A stretch of 64,000 bases of DNA from Spodoptera frugiperda (Eukaryota; Arthropoda; Insecta; Lepidoptera; Noctuidae), in the NCBI RefSeq assembly GCF_023101765.2, contig NC_064226.1:11787251-11851250 (forward strand). The letters run 5' to 3'. Positions 1-10,604 of this stretch are shown in pieces; position 1 is the stretch's first letter; each line of letters begins with the position of its first letter. Under the pieces are notes generated by a model that had not been told where the DNA came from, made no database searches, and saw only the letters and a program-made list of their open reading frames with translations. The position numbers and the translations under genes were made by a program.

Positions 1-784
1 AGTTTCGGACACGACCAGTCTTGTCCTACCGTTGTAAGTGGCTGTTTTAACTTCAACTACGTAAATTTAAGTTTAAGTGTAGTTCTAGTTGTTCCTTGTT
101 AAACATACAGGTAAAGGAAACCAATTATGCTAGATTAACTGAATTGTTTTTAATGAAAAAAGTGCATACGATAGATTATTTTAGTCACTTCAAATTGTTT
201 GACCATAAGTGAACTCTTAGCTTTCTAGCTGGTGGATGAAAGAATATTATTTCTTTCGGCGATCTAATTTGCTAAAATTTCTAAGCCGGGCAGTCGATCT
301 TATTATTTTTTATCGCCTTAAGAAAACCTGTACTGGTAGTTTTAGATGAGATTTAATAAACAATTATAATACAAATCGATTAATATGCAGCATACAATTT
401 ATTTGAAAACACAAACAGATTAACCTATATCCTTTTATAAGTTTGTGAGCGTAACTTTAAGAAGTAATACAACTTAGTGTCCTTAAAGTTTTTCGTGTTT
501 ACAAAATTCACGTATTCTGTCATGTCGTGTTAGACAATGTTTCTTGATCCCGGTAAAACATATTGTCCACGTGGGACATAAAATATAAACATCTCAAGCG
601 GAAAAAAACGAAATAAAAGTGGTATCTCTGTGTAACATATTTTTCTCTTAAAGTTTTGGAGTTTACCTTCATAGTTAGGTAGTCAGGGATAGTTTTATGC
701 TGTCGTAATCGGTACTACCTGAAATTGGGGCCAATTTTATCTACGTATATTCTTAAGAAACTTAAGGTAACATACTTTTAGGAG
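1..784. other. AT-rich DNA, nothing recognised
   Basis: No long open frame, repeat copy or RNA-like structure was recognised. It may be intergenic or intronic. Confidence 0.5.
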
Positions 785-900
785 TAGACTTTGCATTTGA
801 ACATAAATCTTCCTAAGTGCAATCTCCAATCCGCCCGGCAAGCAAGGATATTATGGCAAACCACAATCTCCTTGCTTGCTGGGTTATGTAGAGGCGGATT
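785..900 (+). repeat. diverged LINE 3' tail-like fragment (family G)
   Basis: The stretch runs GTGCAATCTCCAATCCGC, then an A/T-rich GGATATTATGGCAAACC part. This resembles the 3' tail common to lepidopteran CR1/Jockey-type LINEs. The better copies in this window are at 11820, 29078 and 41350 on this strand and 7835 on the other. This copy also forms an imperfect foldback, AATCCGCC against GGCGGATT. The match is weak. Confidence 0.35.
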
Positions 901-989
901 ACAGTCCAGCTGTACTTTTGATAATAGAAAAGATAATTTAAAAAGATAAAGATAATAGAAATACCGTGTTCATTAGTTTCACCACAAAT

Positions 990-1177
990 GGGGCCCCCTA
1001 GGGCTGATGCTTGATCCGGAGCTACGGACTACCTATCGGGTTGCCGAGGCTCCGGTTCGTAAAACAGGATTAGATATGGTGTAGGTTTAGTCAGTAGGAG
1101 TCTGACACTCCTACTCACCTCACCCATAAAGGGAAGTAAATCGATGACATCTCTCCTCAAAAATAAATAAATAAAAC
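990..1177 (+). repeat. family A dispersed repeat, copy 1 (SINE-like)
   Basis: This is the first of 14 copies of a repeat of about 190 bp. Conserved blocks in order are GGGCCC at the head, GGAGCTACGGACTACC, GGGGCTCCGGCTCGAAAAGC, TTTTTAGTCAGTAAGAGTC, TGACACTCCCTCTCGCC, and GAGAAGTCATTGGATGA before a short CTCAAAAA tail. Size, A-rich end and high copy number suggest a SINE or other non-autonomous retroelement. No clean pol III promoter was identified, so the class is uncertain. From memory, similar sequence is abundant in noctuid moth genomes. This copy has the full head and a TAAATAAATAAA tail. Confidence 0.75.
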
Positions 1178-3408
1178 CTATCACGACAATTTCATCATAA
1201 AATTCTTCACACACAAGTTTCGATGCTTCAAACTAACAACTACAATATTTCTTTAACAACAAACTCACGTTAATGTATTTATGGAGTCACGAAAGTCATA
1301 GAATTTGAGACTTCGTGACTAAAAACTCGTAATGCTACAAACTTTTGTAAAGGATTCTGACGCGACTACAAAGTTACCATAGAAAACCTACCTTTCTAGA
1401 AACGTACTAGTAGCCTGCACGTTAACCTAACCCTTTCTGTATATCTTATTTAGATTTTCAACTTTAAAAGCTATAATATAAAATCGAACATCCAATGAAA
1501 CAGAATACTCTGCAATGAATGAGTGATAATTATATGAGTTACCTATGCATTTAGTAAGAAAATGTGTCTTTTCTCTTGTGCCAACCAACTTATTTGGCAA
1601 TAGGTAGTTTTTTTTATATTAGGGCAAATCTTTCCACCGTAAAACTACTTAAACCTATTAATATACTTTGAATTCTACGTCTTCAGTTCTAAGGTACTCA
1701 TTATTTCTAAAACACAATTAGTATACCGAAATACGGCTTATTAAAAAAAGTCATAAATAATTTACATCTCAAAGGGAATTAAAGAGAACTTTTTCGAATA
1801 TAATTAGCAGTTCACAAACAAAAGGCAGGTAAGTAAGTTAATTTGCTGCAGGTGTTGTTTGCTTTGTAATTATTTATATTTAGGCAAAAAGTATGACTTT
1901 GTCATTGTCATTTTCTACTTTAATTAACAAGTTCTGAAACTTTTGTAAAACTGATGTTGATAATGCCATTCATTTTTTAATTGCGTTTTAAATTACTGCA
2001 CATTAAACTGCAAAATTTTAGCCACAACTACAAATGTAAAGTGCAGGATAACTTCGACAAAAGAAGAGTTAAGTTTATTATAAAATACAATTTGAATCTC
2101 ATCTCATCGATTTTTAGAACACTTATTAACTCCAAGATTTGATACAAATAATATGGCTTTAAAAACACAAGGCAATAGAAGCAACCAGATATATTTATAT
2201 AATATTATATTTATAGTTATGTACATATTAGTAGCAACATCAATAACAATCTTTATACCACCACCAGTAATTCACCATATACCAAGCATTGTTAGTATGT
2301 TTATTTTTGCAAACGAACCAAAATCTTACCTTTAGGTGATACTGCTCGAATCTCAACACGTTGTTCTGTAAATAAAATGAGTGTGGTTGTAGATAAAAAC
2401 AAAAATAATAATGTTGGAACCTTTTTAGGAAAAGGTAAAAATAAAGGGGGATGGAGACTAGTAAATAAATGGAAAATAATTATTGAAAAACACAAGAAAG
2501 GGTAAATTAGGATAAAAAATTAGGATAAATTGAAAAGGAATAACAAATTTTCATCATGCTTTAGTAAAAAATAAAGACAAAATTTTAAAAATGGGGATAT
2601 CGCTGCTTGTCCTACAAAAACGTAAGATCAATAAGGATCAATGTGTTCTACAAGTAATAACCTATGAATAATGAGGATCAATGTATAATTTGCATACGAT
2701 TTCAGGTCAGAATCAATTTCAGATTAATATACTTTTTAAAATTTAATCATCTTCTTTAATACAAAAATAAGTCGGATTGTCCTTCCTGACGTTATAACAG
2801 AACGCACGAACCGATTCCCACGGTGTTGCATTCGTTGGAAAGGATTCGAGCTCCGTGCGGTTTATAGCAAAGAAAATTCAGGAAAAGAGAAAAGCAGGAA
2901 AACAGGATTTGCCAGTACTGTATATGTATATCTAAATATCAAAAACAACTTAAAGTTCATTGCACAAATGCCCCTTCAGACAAAAACTATCCTAAAAATA
3001 TGAACCCTACATACCAGTTTTAACAAACTATACAACCTCTACTTAACAAGCCCGCTTACTTAGTTGTTAACCTACAAAAACGTTTACCGTAATTTAACAC
3101 CGCGGCCATGGGAGACGGGGCTCGTACGATGGGCCATCCATCTTGCGTGTGACACAACTATGCGTACTTTGGACGCACTAATAGATTTTCTGGACGCATT
3201 ATTTTACTTGTTGTATGTGTGTTGGTGTTGGTAGGGGAGTTTTGCTAATGTTTCTTTTTTTTTAATACGTTTGTTATGCTGTTTCTAGTGAAATGTTCGG
3301 TATATTACCGTCAATGCTTGTGATACGGCAAATGGTTTGATATTGCTGAATCATAAATTAATTATCACTAATTATTTTATAGCAGGTAGATCGTGGATAT
3401 GCGATATT
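1178..3408. other. AT-rich DNA without a recognised gene
   Basis: Only short ORFs with no recognisable domains occur. The strip at about 2790-2900 is less AT-rich than its surroundings and resembles dispersed lepidopteran repeat sequence, but there is no second copy in the window to confirm it. Confidence 0.4.
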
Positions 3409-3572
3409 CCCCCTTTTTATGGGGGGAAAATGATCCAATGTCTTCTCTCGCCATAGGCGAGGCGAGACAGAGTGTCAGACTCTTACTGACTAAAAACCAC
3501 CCCGTTCCTACTCCTGCTTTTCGAGCCGGAGCCCCGGCAAACCCGGGTAGTAGGTAGTACGCAGCTCCGAAT
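3409..3572 (-). repeat. family A repeat, copy 2
   Basis: Reverse-strand copy. The tail is next to CCCCCTTTTTATGGGG on the left. It reads through CTCTCGCC, TCTTACTGACTAAAAACC and CGAGCCGGAGCCCCGG, and the head is cut shortly after the CCGG block. Confidence 0.75.
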
Positions 3573-4560
3573 ACATATTGCCCTAGAGTTCTATTTGAAA
3601 ATAATACTGTGGTTATGCATATTACACCACCAGTCGCCTATGCATGGTGTTTCACAGGGAAACCAGAACAAGTACTAACATTGATTTGACAAATTTCTCT
3701 TAAATAAAAACCTCCTTAATATTACATCAAAACAAACGCCTATTTTTTCCTTTATCACAAAATATTACACGTTAATCTCAGAAACCACACATAATAGTAA
3801 ACATTTCAAATTATATTAGTAGCTCGGTGCGTGCCCGCATCCGGCCACGACGGGCCCAACAAAATTGAATGATTGATTACCCAAACTAGCCCAGTACATG
3901 TAACGTTTTTATTTTTTTACGAGATTTCACACTTTATCCTTGTCGATGAGCAAAAATAGGCTCTTTGTTGCAGAGTATATGGTAGAATTTGCTCTCTTAA
4001 ATGTTGTTTTGGTAATTTGGGATCACTTTGTATGTATCTTCCAAGATATTCCGAATTACCATTTTGGATGTTATATCTTTTTCACAATACATACGTATGC
4101 GCTATTGCTGTCCAACACCTGGTTCGAAAAGAACGTTGTAAAAAATTAACCTTAATTCTAAATGTAAACTAATGGGTTTGCAATTACTATCTGACAATAT
4201 TTACCCAGTAATTAACATGACCCTGGTTATTATCCTTTGAGAAATAACGAGATAATAATACAATATTTTCTGTTAACCACACCAAGTTACATACATCAAT
4301 TTGCTTAGCCCTTTACATAATATGGCAGTATACATCACAATTGCAATAACAGTATCGATCATGTTTGCGTGGCTCTCTGAACCGAACTGTATACCAGAGA
4401 CATACAAGCAAACGCTGATACAAGGAGTATTGCTGACTGTTGATTTGATGACGGTGTTAATATTGGATCAATTAGTCATAGTTTTCATTGATAGAATATA
4501 CGATATCTTAGATTCATTTTTTTTTCGGTTGTTTGAACATATCGCATTGTAGTATGTAGT
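3573..4560. other. AT-rich DNA with two hydrophobic short ORFs
   Basis: Plus-strand frames at 3940-4149 and 4301-4552 start at TTG rather than ATG and encode strongly hydrophobic peptides. The second could form two or three membrane segments. Neither resembles a family I recognise, and AT-rich DNA readily produces such peptides by chance. They are not called as genes. Confidence 0.3.
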
Positions 4561-4564
4561 AGTA

Positions 4565-4690
4565 GTGCGGAGTCTGGCACTGTGCCCAGTATATGGCAAT
4601 AGGCTCACCCCCATTTAATTGGGACTTATAACATTAATGGTGAGAAGTGGCTATACATTGTACCTACACGTGGTATTATGTATCCTGTAG
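4565..4690 (+). repeat. tRNA-derived SINE body fragment (family T)
   Basis: Matches the middle of the complete SINE at 56022-56288: GTGCCCAGTATATGGCAAT, AGGCTCACCCCCATT, GGGACTTATAACA and the TACATTGTACCT part. The tRNA-like head and the tail are missing. Confidence 0.7.
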
Positions 4691-4878
4691 GACAACTTCC
4701 ATAGCAACCTATACCTACATAGTACAGATCAATAGCTTTGTGTGAAAATCACTCATTTGGAATAATTCTGATTAAGTATCCACTGCTTCCTGACAGTCAA
4801 AAGGCCAAGGAAACAGTACGAACATAGCATACAATACATGTATTTATTATCTAAAATTAATCAACTTGAATAATTGAT

Positions 4879-5100
4879 TCAACCGAAAAAAGACCTTCGA
4901 ATGGTTTCGACCGAAATGTTTCGGAGTAATTCTACTCTGAGCCAATTCCGACGTGTTCCGTTATCGTCCTTAATTTGTTTCCTAAAATAACGCTCTGTGG
5001 TCAGTGGGTTAAAGTCAATGTCGATGTAAAGTACTAGGTCTCTATGTACAGACCACAATTCGGTTCGGTTTATGACTTTGTTCTGGTGTTTAGAATCCAT
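4879..5100 (-). CDS. unrecognised 73-codon ORF, coding-like composition
   Basis: An ATG-started frame encodes a hydrophilic peptide rich in R, D, N and E, with no membrane segment. The frame is open about 16 codons further upstream with no better start. An AATAAA lies about 30 nt past the stop on the same strand (4843-4848). Composition is less AT-biased than the surroundings, which is mildly suggestive of coding sequence or of a transposon or exon fragment. I recognise no family. It may be chance. Confidence 0.18.
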   Translation of the reverse strand: MDSKHQNKVINRTELWSVHRDLVLYIDIDFNPLTTERYFRKQIKDDNGTRRNWLRVELLRNISVETIRRSFFG

Positions 5101-5239
5101 CAGTGTTGAAAATACATGGAACGTATTGATCTTGATCGTAATGTTTTAAGAATATATTTTATGTTTACATAATTTGAGGTAACTAATAACAAAACAAATG
5201 CTCTTCAAACCTTCAAGAAAAGGACGTATTCCTTTTTAA

Positions 5240-5312
5240 ATCTGTGCCTCCTCTGGTGTTGCGGGTATCCACGGGTGATGTGTCTGCTCGTTTGTCCCCT
5301 ATTCCATAAAAA
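5240..5312 (+). repeat. LINE 3' tail fragment
   Basis: CCTCCTCTGGTGTTGCGGG followed by GTGTCTGCTCGTTTGTCC and a CCATAAAAAATG end. This is the sense strand of the 3' tail seen reversed at 57412 and 7575. The short A run is the remnant of the poly-A tail. Confidence 0.6.
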
Positions 5313-5384
5313 ATGATTACAAGCAATACAGTTTTTTTTTATGTTAAGCAGTTTAAATGGGCTTATGATCATCAAGATTGTCGC

Positions 5385-5470
5385 GTTATTACTGGCTCTA
5401 GCTTGGCTTGAAACTAGTCGAGGTCCTCGTCAAACAATTACGTAATTATGGCGATAACATCATAATTAAT
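5385..5470 (+). repeat. MITE family E, right-half fragment
   Basis: Carries TTGAAACTAGTCGAGGTCC, CTCGTCAAACAATTACGTAA and the GATAACATCATAATT end shared with copies at 20105, 23990, 25434 and 54085. The left inverted repeat is not visible here. Confidence 0.55.
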
Positions 5471-5609
5471 TTTGTACGTCTCACGAATCTATACATATAC
5501 ATATAATAAAATCGTAGAAAAGTGCTGTCTGTACATTGAAAATAAAAATTAAAAAAATAGCAGGGGTTATTGTTATGTCGATGTCGAACCCAAAAATGTA
5601 ATTAACTTT

Positions 5610-5703
5610 TTTTTTGTCTGTTTGTCTGTTTGTCTGTTTGTCTGTTTGTCTGTTTGTCTGTTTATCTGTTTATCTGTTTATCTGTTTGTCTGTTTGTCTG
5701 TGT
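5610..5703 (+). repeat. GTCTGTTT microsatellite in Helitron Y
   Basis: About eleven 8-bp units of the GTCTGTTT type, some changed to ATCTGTTT. The reverse-complement tracts in the Y modules near 60500, 61970 and 63590 have only about two to five units, so the tract length varies between copies. Confidence 0.85.
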
Positions 5704-6316
5704 GTCTATGCGCGCTAATCTCAGAAACGGTTGATCCGAGTTGGATGCGGTTTTCACGAATATATTGTGGTATGCTTCAATTTACATTTAGTGTTTGTTT
5801 CATGTCAATCGGTTCATAAATAAAAAAGTTATGTCAAATTAAAGAATCACGTCGAACACTATTCTATGCTTATACCATTAATCTCCGCAACTATTTGACG
5901 GATTTGGTTGAAATTTGGTACAGATATAGTTTAGAACCTTAGAAAGGACATAGGATAGTTACATTCATTTGGTTGGGTATCGGCCGAGCGCTTCGGTACT
6001 ATCGTAAAAGAAGTGTATTATCAGTCGTATGATTATTTGTCTGTAGTGGTCCTGCTGTTTCGTATACCTATTCTAAATAAATTGGTTTCGTTGTATTTGT
6101 CAATTAATAAGTTTATTTGTTGGGTTTTCCTGGTTTTCTGGTTAAATTATTTAACGTTGATATCGATTATTAGTAGTTACTGTAGTTAGTTTTTTTAATA
6201 AAATTGTAAGTCTAATTTATTAATTAATTAGATAGATTAGATTTAAGTCGTTTCTTTTAAATTATTTAGTTTAAGCTTGGTTATTATAGCATAGAGGATA
6301 GGTTGTAATATAATTT

Positions 6317-6949
6317 GCCAAATGGCAAAAAACGGAACCCTTATAGATTCGTCATGTCTGTCTGTCTGTCCGTGCGTCCGTATGTCACAGCCATTTATTT
6401 CCGAAACTGTTGGGCCTACATAGTTGAAACTTTGTATGATGATGTATATCGTTAACCGCTATTCGAATTTTGAATAAAAATGAATAAATTTAAAAATTAA
6501 AGGGGGGCACCCCATACATGGAACTGATTAAAAAAAAAATTTTTTTTCAGCTAACATATCCGTGATGGGTGTCTATGGATAGTTCTTTAAAAAAGACATT
6601 AAGGTTCCTACAACCACTTTTCGTAAAAATCAATCGTTGGAAAGTTAGACGCTTCCAAAGTGGAAAAATGAGTGTCCCCCCCCTCTAACTTTTAAAATAA
6701 GAGAGTGAGAAAACTAAAAAAATATATATGCTGTAGATTTCAATAGAAACTAACAACGAAAATTGGTTTGAACAAGATATCATTATTAGTTTTTAAGAAA
6801 TAAAACATTTTCAAAAACCGCAAATATAACTTTGTCGTTCGTACAAACACTATGTAAAACCAAGTTATTTTACAACTTTTATATTATGTCATCTACCTGC
6901 TGCTACGGAACCCTTCATGGGCGAGTCCGACTCGCACTTGGCCGGTTTT
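6317..6949 (-). mobile_element. dispersed lepidopteran repeat inserted in Helitron Y
   Basis: About 630 bp interrupts the Helitron. In minus orientation it starts with a GGCCAAGTGCGAGTCGGACT block and GAAGGGTTCCGTA and ends near GGGTTCCGTTTTTTGCC. The two Helitron halves flanking it (GTAATATAATTT and TTTTAATTGTTATAA) are contiguous in the Y modules near 61320 and 62940, which proves the insertion. A CTGT microsatellite lies at 6355-6371. From memory this repeat is widespread in moths; its class is unknown to me and no clear terminal repeats were seen. Confidence 0.7.
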
Positions 6950-7574
6950 AATTGTTATAAATTCGTAATTCGTAGCTTTCTTTAGTTTTAAGTTAGTTTT
7001 CATCTTAAGTTTGGAAAGATTATAATATTTCTTTAGTTTAAGTCCGTTTTTAAACTATTTTTTTCAATGCCCTAAGTGAGTATATACATCTATTAAATTC
7101 AAACGCAGAGCTCATTATGTTGATTTTTGAAGAGTTCCCTGGAATATCTTCTACATCTCATTTTTGAAGAGATTCCGCGAGATCGGGAACTATGTGGTTA
7201 AAACCAAAAATTTGCCGGAAGTCACTATTCCACGCGAACGAAGTCGCGGGCAAAAGCTAGTATATAATAAAATTGTACAATACAATTATAATTATAATAA
7301 AATTATACAATGTTATCGTCAGTTGCAAATAGACAGAAAGTGTCTCCGCCGTATCTTGTCATTAGTTCGGCAGACAAGGCAGATGTTATCAGTTTCATTT
7401 TCAATCCGTGCTATTACAAAGTTAGATGGGGGATCACGTCTATAATGAAGACGGTTCTCGTTTCATTTCCAAGAGACTTACATTTGTGTGGGGTTTGTAA
7501 ATGTGACCAGTGAGTAGAGAATTAAGTAAAGACCACAGTGAGTAAACGATTCGATTTGTTACTCGATCTTTGAG

Positions 7575-7830
7575 GGTTTTTTTGGGGCATAGGGGAAAAC
7601 AAGTAGATGGATTACCTGATAATAAACGATCAGCGCCACCCTAAACACCCGCAATATCAGAGGAGTCACAAATGCGTTGCCGGCCTTCTAAAAAGTAATA
7701 CGCTCTTTTCTTGAAGGTTTGAAGGTTCGGAAATACCGCCGACGACAGCTCATTCCACAGTTTTGCTGTGGCCTGTCAACCATCAATTTTCTCTCATCAG
7801 CCAGAAGACGTTCGCTGCTGAACATCACAC
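7575..7830 (-). repeat. LINE 3'-end fragment, minus strand
   Basis: Reading on the plus strand: ACCTGATAATAAACGATC, AGCGCCACCC, ATCAGAGGAGTCACAAATGC, GTTGCCGGCCTTC, then CAGCTCATTCCACAG. These are the reverse complement of the conserved 3' region of lepidopteran non-LTR retrotransposons, including the last coding stretch of the reverse transcriptase ORF, now degraded. It is 5'-truncated. Confidence 0.6.
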
Positions 7831-7834
7831 ATCA

Positions 7835-7950
7835 TCATATCAACAGCCTGTTAGTGGCCACTGCTGACCAAAGCCTCTTCTCATATAGAGCAGGTTTAAG
7901 CATTAATCACCATGCTAGCTCAATGCGGGTTGGTTGGATTTCAAACTTAT
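7835..7950 (-). repeat. LINE tail-like repeat (family G), minus strand
   Basis: Reverse complement of the sequence at 29078 and 41350. Shared blocks are AGTGGCCACTGCTGACCAAA, GCATTAATCACCATGCT and TCAATGCGGGTTGG. It directly follows another LINE stub, so the two may be nested. Confidence 0.6.
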
Positions 7951-8330
7951 AATTTGAAATTGAAAGCCCAGGTTTTCATACGTTGTGTGTCATTCACTGC
8001 TGCACAAGTTTTGCTTAAAATTAAAATAAGTTGATATGCTAGATACCACATAAAAATATTTCAACGGTATATTATTTATTACAGGCAAATGGCAAAGGTC
8101 TTATTGAATCGTTTACCTCTGCCCAACCCTTCAAGAAATTATAAGGGTGATGTTTAATGTTCTGTCTAATCCTCAAATCAATTTTCTGACTTTGTAACCA
8201 CATCTGACCCTTTCGTTACTTAGCGAAGAAACTTAAATCTTTACGCAGTTGTTCACAGTTCAATAAGCTCACAAAACGTTATTGTTTTGGTCTCACTAAG
8301 ATAACACGCTTATTCGATTACCTTTTTTTA

Positions 8331-8410
8331 TAAAAGTGTTGCCTTATACTAGGATTTTTTCCTGTGTCGTGGGTGCGTTTATAATCATACAATTTTATAA
8401 ACACATGTTT
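8331..8410 (-). repeat. tRNA-derived SINE family B, 3' tail fragment
   Basis: TGCCTTATACTAGGATTTTT followed by CCTGTGTCGTGGGTGCG is the reverse complement of the 3' part of family B. Fuller copies are at 35090 and 42011. The tRNA-like head is missing. Confidence 0.65.
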
Positions 8411-8606
8411 AGAGTTCCCTATTGAACATAGAGTGATGTTTCATATCTCGGAAGCTTCCTTAAGGCGCGGTGAATAGACAACTTTTATGTATTTGAGGGG
8501 GTGAAGCAGGTGAAGTGGGTCTCGTGTACTGAGGGGTGCACCGTGCAAATGTCATTGATACGCGTATTCCATTTTATTTAGGAGCGTAATTTCGCTACTA
8601 TAGTTT

Positions 8607-8810
8607 CATGGACGAGTGGCCCAGTGCGTTGCTGTCTAGATTCGCGTTCCGTGACCCTTAAGATCGAATCTCATTACTCGTATTAGTTTTTGTTTTTTTA
8701 TTTTTTCAATATTATGTTGTATACATTTTTATTTTATTTTTATTTTATTTTTTTATTAATTTTTTTATGACTAAAACCGAAATCGAACAATAATTTACAC
8801 AAACTTACTA
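8607..8810 (+). mobile_element. SINE-like insertion with 12-bp duplication
   Basis: The 12-mer CTACTATAGTTT flanks the element at 8595-8606 and 8811-8822, as expected for target-primed reverse transcription. The head has a degenerate box A-like GAGTGGCCCAGTGCG and a box B-like AGATCGAATCTC at a tRNA-like spacing. The body is T-rich. No second copy is visible in the window, so this may be a SINE family different from B and T. Confidence 0.5.
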
Positions 8811-9198
8811 CTACTATAGTTTTTGCGCTAGTGACAGTTGCCTGTATGACGTTGACGTCTCTCAGTACCACATGATTAGGGATGGACATTAGAAAGGTCT
8901 TTTTTTATCGCTATCGATACTCGCAGCATACATTGAATTCTCTTTAATTTTGTTATTAAAGTGTGTTGTTTAGTTGTGCAGTGTATCTGCGTGTATATAA
9001 TGTCAATATACAGATACAGATTCAGATGATCCTGACTCAGATAATAATATGAGTTTGGACGAATAATAAGTAAATAATTTTGGTTTTAAGCAAGGAGCGT
9101 GTGTGACGTGTCGAAGATCTGACACGTTTGGCTCTCCAGTGCCCCGAACAGTCGCTACAGTCGAAGACAAGTTTTTACATTCAATATTCTGTACTTAG

Positions 9199-9544
9199 GG
9201 CCTATGCACACCACGTTTTATAAACGGCCGGCGACGCGCGTTTTGGAAACGCGCGTCGCCGGACGTTTTTCTCCTACAGTGCAGTTTGTTGTCGTTTGTA
9301 TCGATACAAACGCGCGGCACCAGCGCGTGTGTATCGATAACACGCGCGTTTGCATCGCTTCCGCATCGCTACACACGCGTGTCTGTATCGCTACACACGC
9401 GCGTCAGGTGTGCAAAGGTCTACAGGCCGCGTCTAACTATCGCGTCTGTAGCGATACAGACGCGATACGCACGCAAGTATCGCGTCAGTATCGCTAAAAA
9501 CGCGCGTCGACGGCGCGTTTAAAAAACGTGGTGCAAACATAGGC
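9199..9544. mobile_element. CpG-dense MITE with 6-bp target duplication
   Basis: A 346-bp element is bounded by perfect ACTTAG direct repeats at 9193-9198 and 9545-9550. Terminal inverted repeats pair GGCCTATG and CACCACGTTTTATAAACG on the left with the reverse complement of the right end. The interior is packed with CG dinucleotides and palindromes in strongly AT-rich surroundings: a 16-bp perfect stem at 9228-9243/9247-9262, a perfect 20-bp palindrome at 9293-9312, and a 13-bp stem at 9438-9450/9455-9467. Overlapping stop-free frames here result from GC richness and are not genes. The superfamily is not identifiable by eye. Confidence 0.75.
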
Positions 9545-9634
9545 ACTTAGAAGCAGTAGGCACTAATCTTTTAAAAACTAAAAAACGGACAGGAGGATAT
9601 ATAAATAAAACACCAATTATGTATAAAATATGTA

Positions 9635-9838
9635 TTATTCATCTTCAATAATTAGGAGAATGTCATCTAAGAATTGTGTAGGGGCGGGGTACGTATATTT
9701 TCTTGGTATCTTTCCCAACTGAGATACCATATTATACAGGCTGAGATGCACGCCACTGACGAATAACTGATAAAATCGCCTCATCTTCCAAGACTCTTCT
9801 GCCAATAGAGTTACTGCGACCAGTCGTAATCGTACAAT
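9635..9838 (-). pseudogene. coding relic of unknown origin, no start codon
   Basis: A minus-strand frame of 67 codons is open from a TAG at 9839-9841 to a TAA at 9635-9637. It begins without ATG. Its last third reads like a real protein tail, with LGKIPRKYTYPAPTQFLDD and an acidic end. A second frame upstream starts at an ATG and overlaps it, which suggests a frameshifted fragment. It may be the C-terminal remnant of a transposase or a fragment of a host exon. It lies 90 bp from the CpG-dense MITE. I recognise no family. Confidence 0.3.
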
Positions 9839-9994
9839 CTACACAGCGATCCATGTCGTCAATATCCGATTGAGAGGCTTAAACAGTTGTCCAAAATAGA
9901 GAGTAAGGTAATTTAGAGATGCAAGATCCGTCAAAAGTCCTTTATAAAGCCGAGGTCGTGGGGTTTAACAATAAAACATGGAAAATACGTGCGC

Positions 9995-10604
9995 ACTCAG
10001 AACGAAACACAACAAACAAGTGTCATCTGTCAATCGGTGACTGACTGATATCAGACAGAAGTGTTGTAAGAAGTTTAAATCACAGAGTACTTATACGCAT
10101 AAATGATTAAATAATCATTAATGTTTTATAACTTAATTTAAGTTTTCTCGCTTCCCAGATAGAAACAAGGTACCATATTTTGTGATTTCCTTTAGAAAAA
10201 TATGACGGTTTTTTTAATATACATTTCAACTAGTTAACTGCTGGGCCCAAAAGTCCCCTTCTCCTTTCAAGAATGGTACGGAACGTTACTGAATGTGTCA
10301 TCTGCACCATGCTACGCGGTAATAGTATATGAAAAAATTAATTGTGTTTACATAACTTTAAATCGATTTCGTACAAAAAAATATACTGACAACCCAACTT
10401 AGAAAAAGCTAATTACAAAATAAAATATTACAAACAGCAAAAAGATATGTTAGTGAATGATTATTTTCTGAGCGGCGATTGACACAAACTGACATAGGTC
10501 CACCAAGCAGCGCGCCTCAGCGGTCACTGCCGGTCCGCGTAAGAATGAAAGAGAAACGAATAGATGTCATGATCGGACGACGTTTTGTTCGATTCGTTCT
10601 GAGT
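9995..10604. other. possible element with imperfect inverted ends
   Basis: ACTCAGAACGAAACACAACA at the left end is partly mirrored by the reverse complement of TTTTGTTCGATTCGTTCTGA at the right end, with GTCATC/GATGTC further in. No target duplication is obvious. The match is weak and may be chance. Confidence 0.22.

Larger units (their letters stand above)
5488..7260 (+). mobile_element. full-length Helitron-like element Y, interrupted
   Basis: The 5' end reads A^TCTATACATATACATATA and the 3' end reads AAAAGCTAG^T. Just before the 3' end is a short hairpin, CGCGA-ACGAAG-TCGCG. These are the hallmarks of a non-autonomous rolling-circle Helitron: 5' TC, 3' CTAG, subterminal hairpin, insertion between A and T, and no target-site duplication. 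It encodes nothing; the small ORFs at 5622-5819 and 7164-7445 are chance frames. It contains a GTCTGTTT microsatellite and is split by a separate repeat at about 6317-6949. Removing that insert leaves about 1.1 kb that aligns along its length with the Y modules on the minus strand at 59290-62158, 61045-62116 and 62660-63731. Confidence 0.85.

Noticed and set aside
4301..4552. 83-codon ORF with possible membrane segments
   Set aside because: It starts at TTG, no family is recognised, and the composition follows the local AT bias. It is mentioned only in the regional entry.
5622..5819. ORF with a repeated SVCLFVCL peptide, also at 61839-62189 on the other strand
   Set aside because: It is a translation of the GTCTGTTT microsatellite inside a Helitron.
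9204..9522. Overlapping plus-strand ORFs of 97 and 78 codons
   Set aside because: They lie wholly inside the CpG-dense MITE, where stop codons are rare. The peptides are repetitive translations of TATCG/CGCG motifs and the two frames are equally open.
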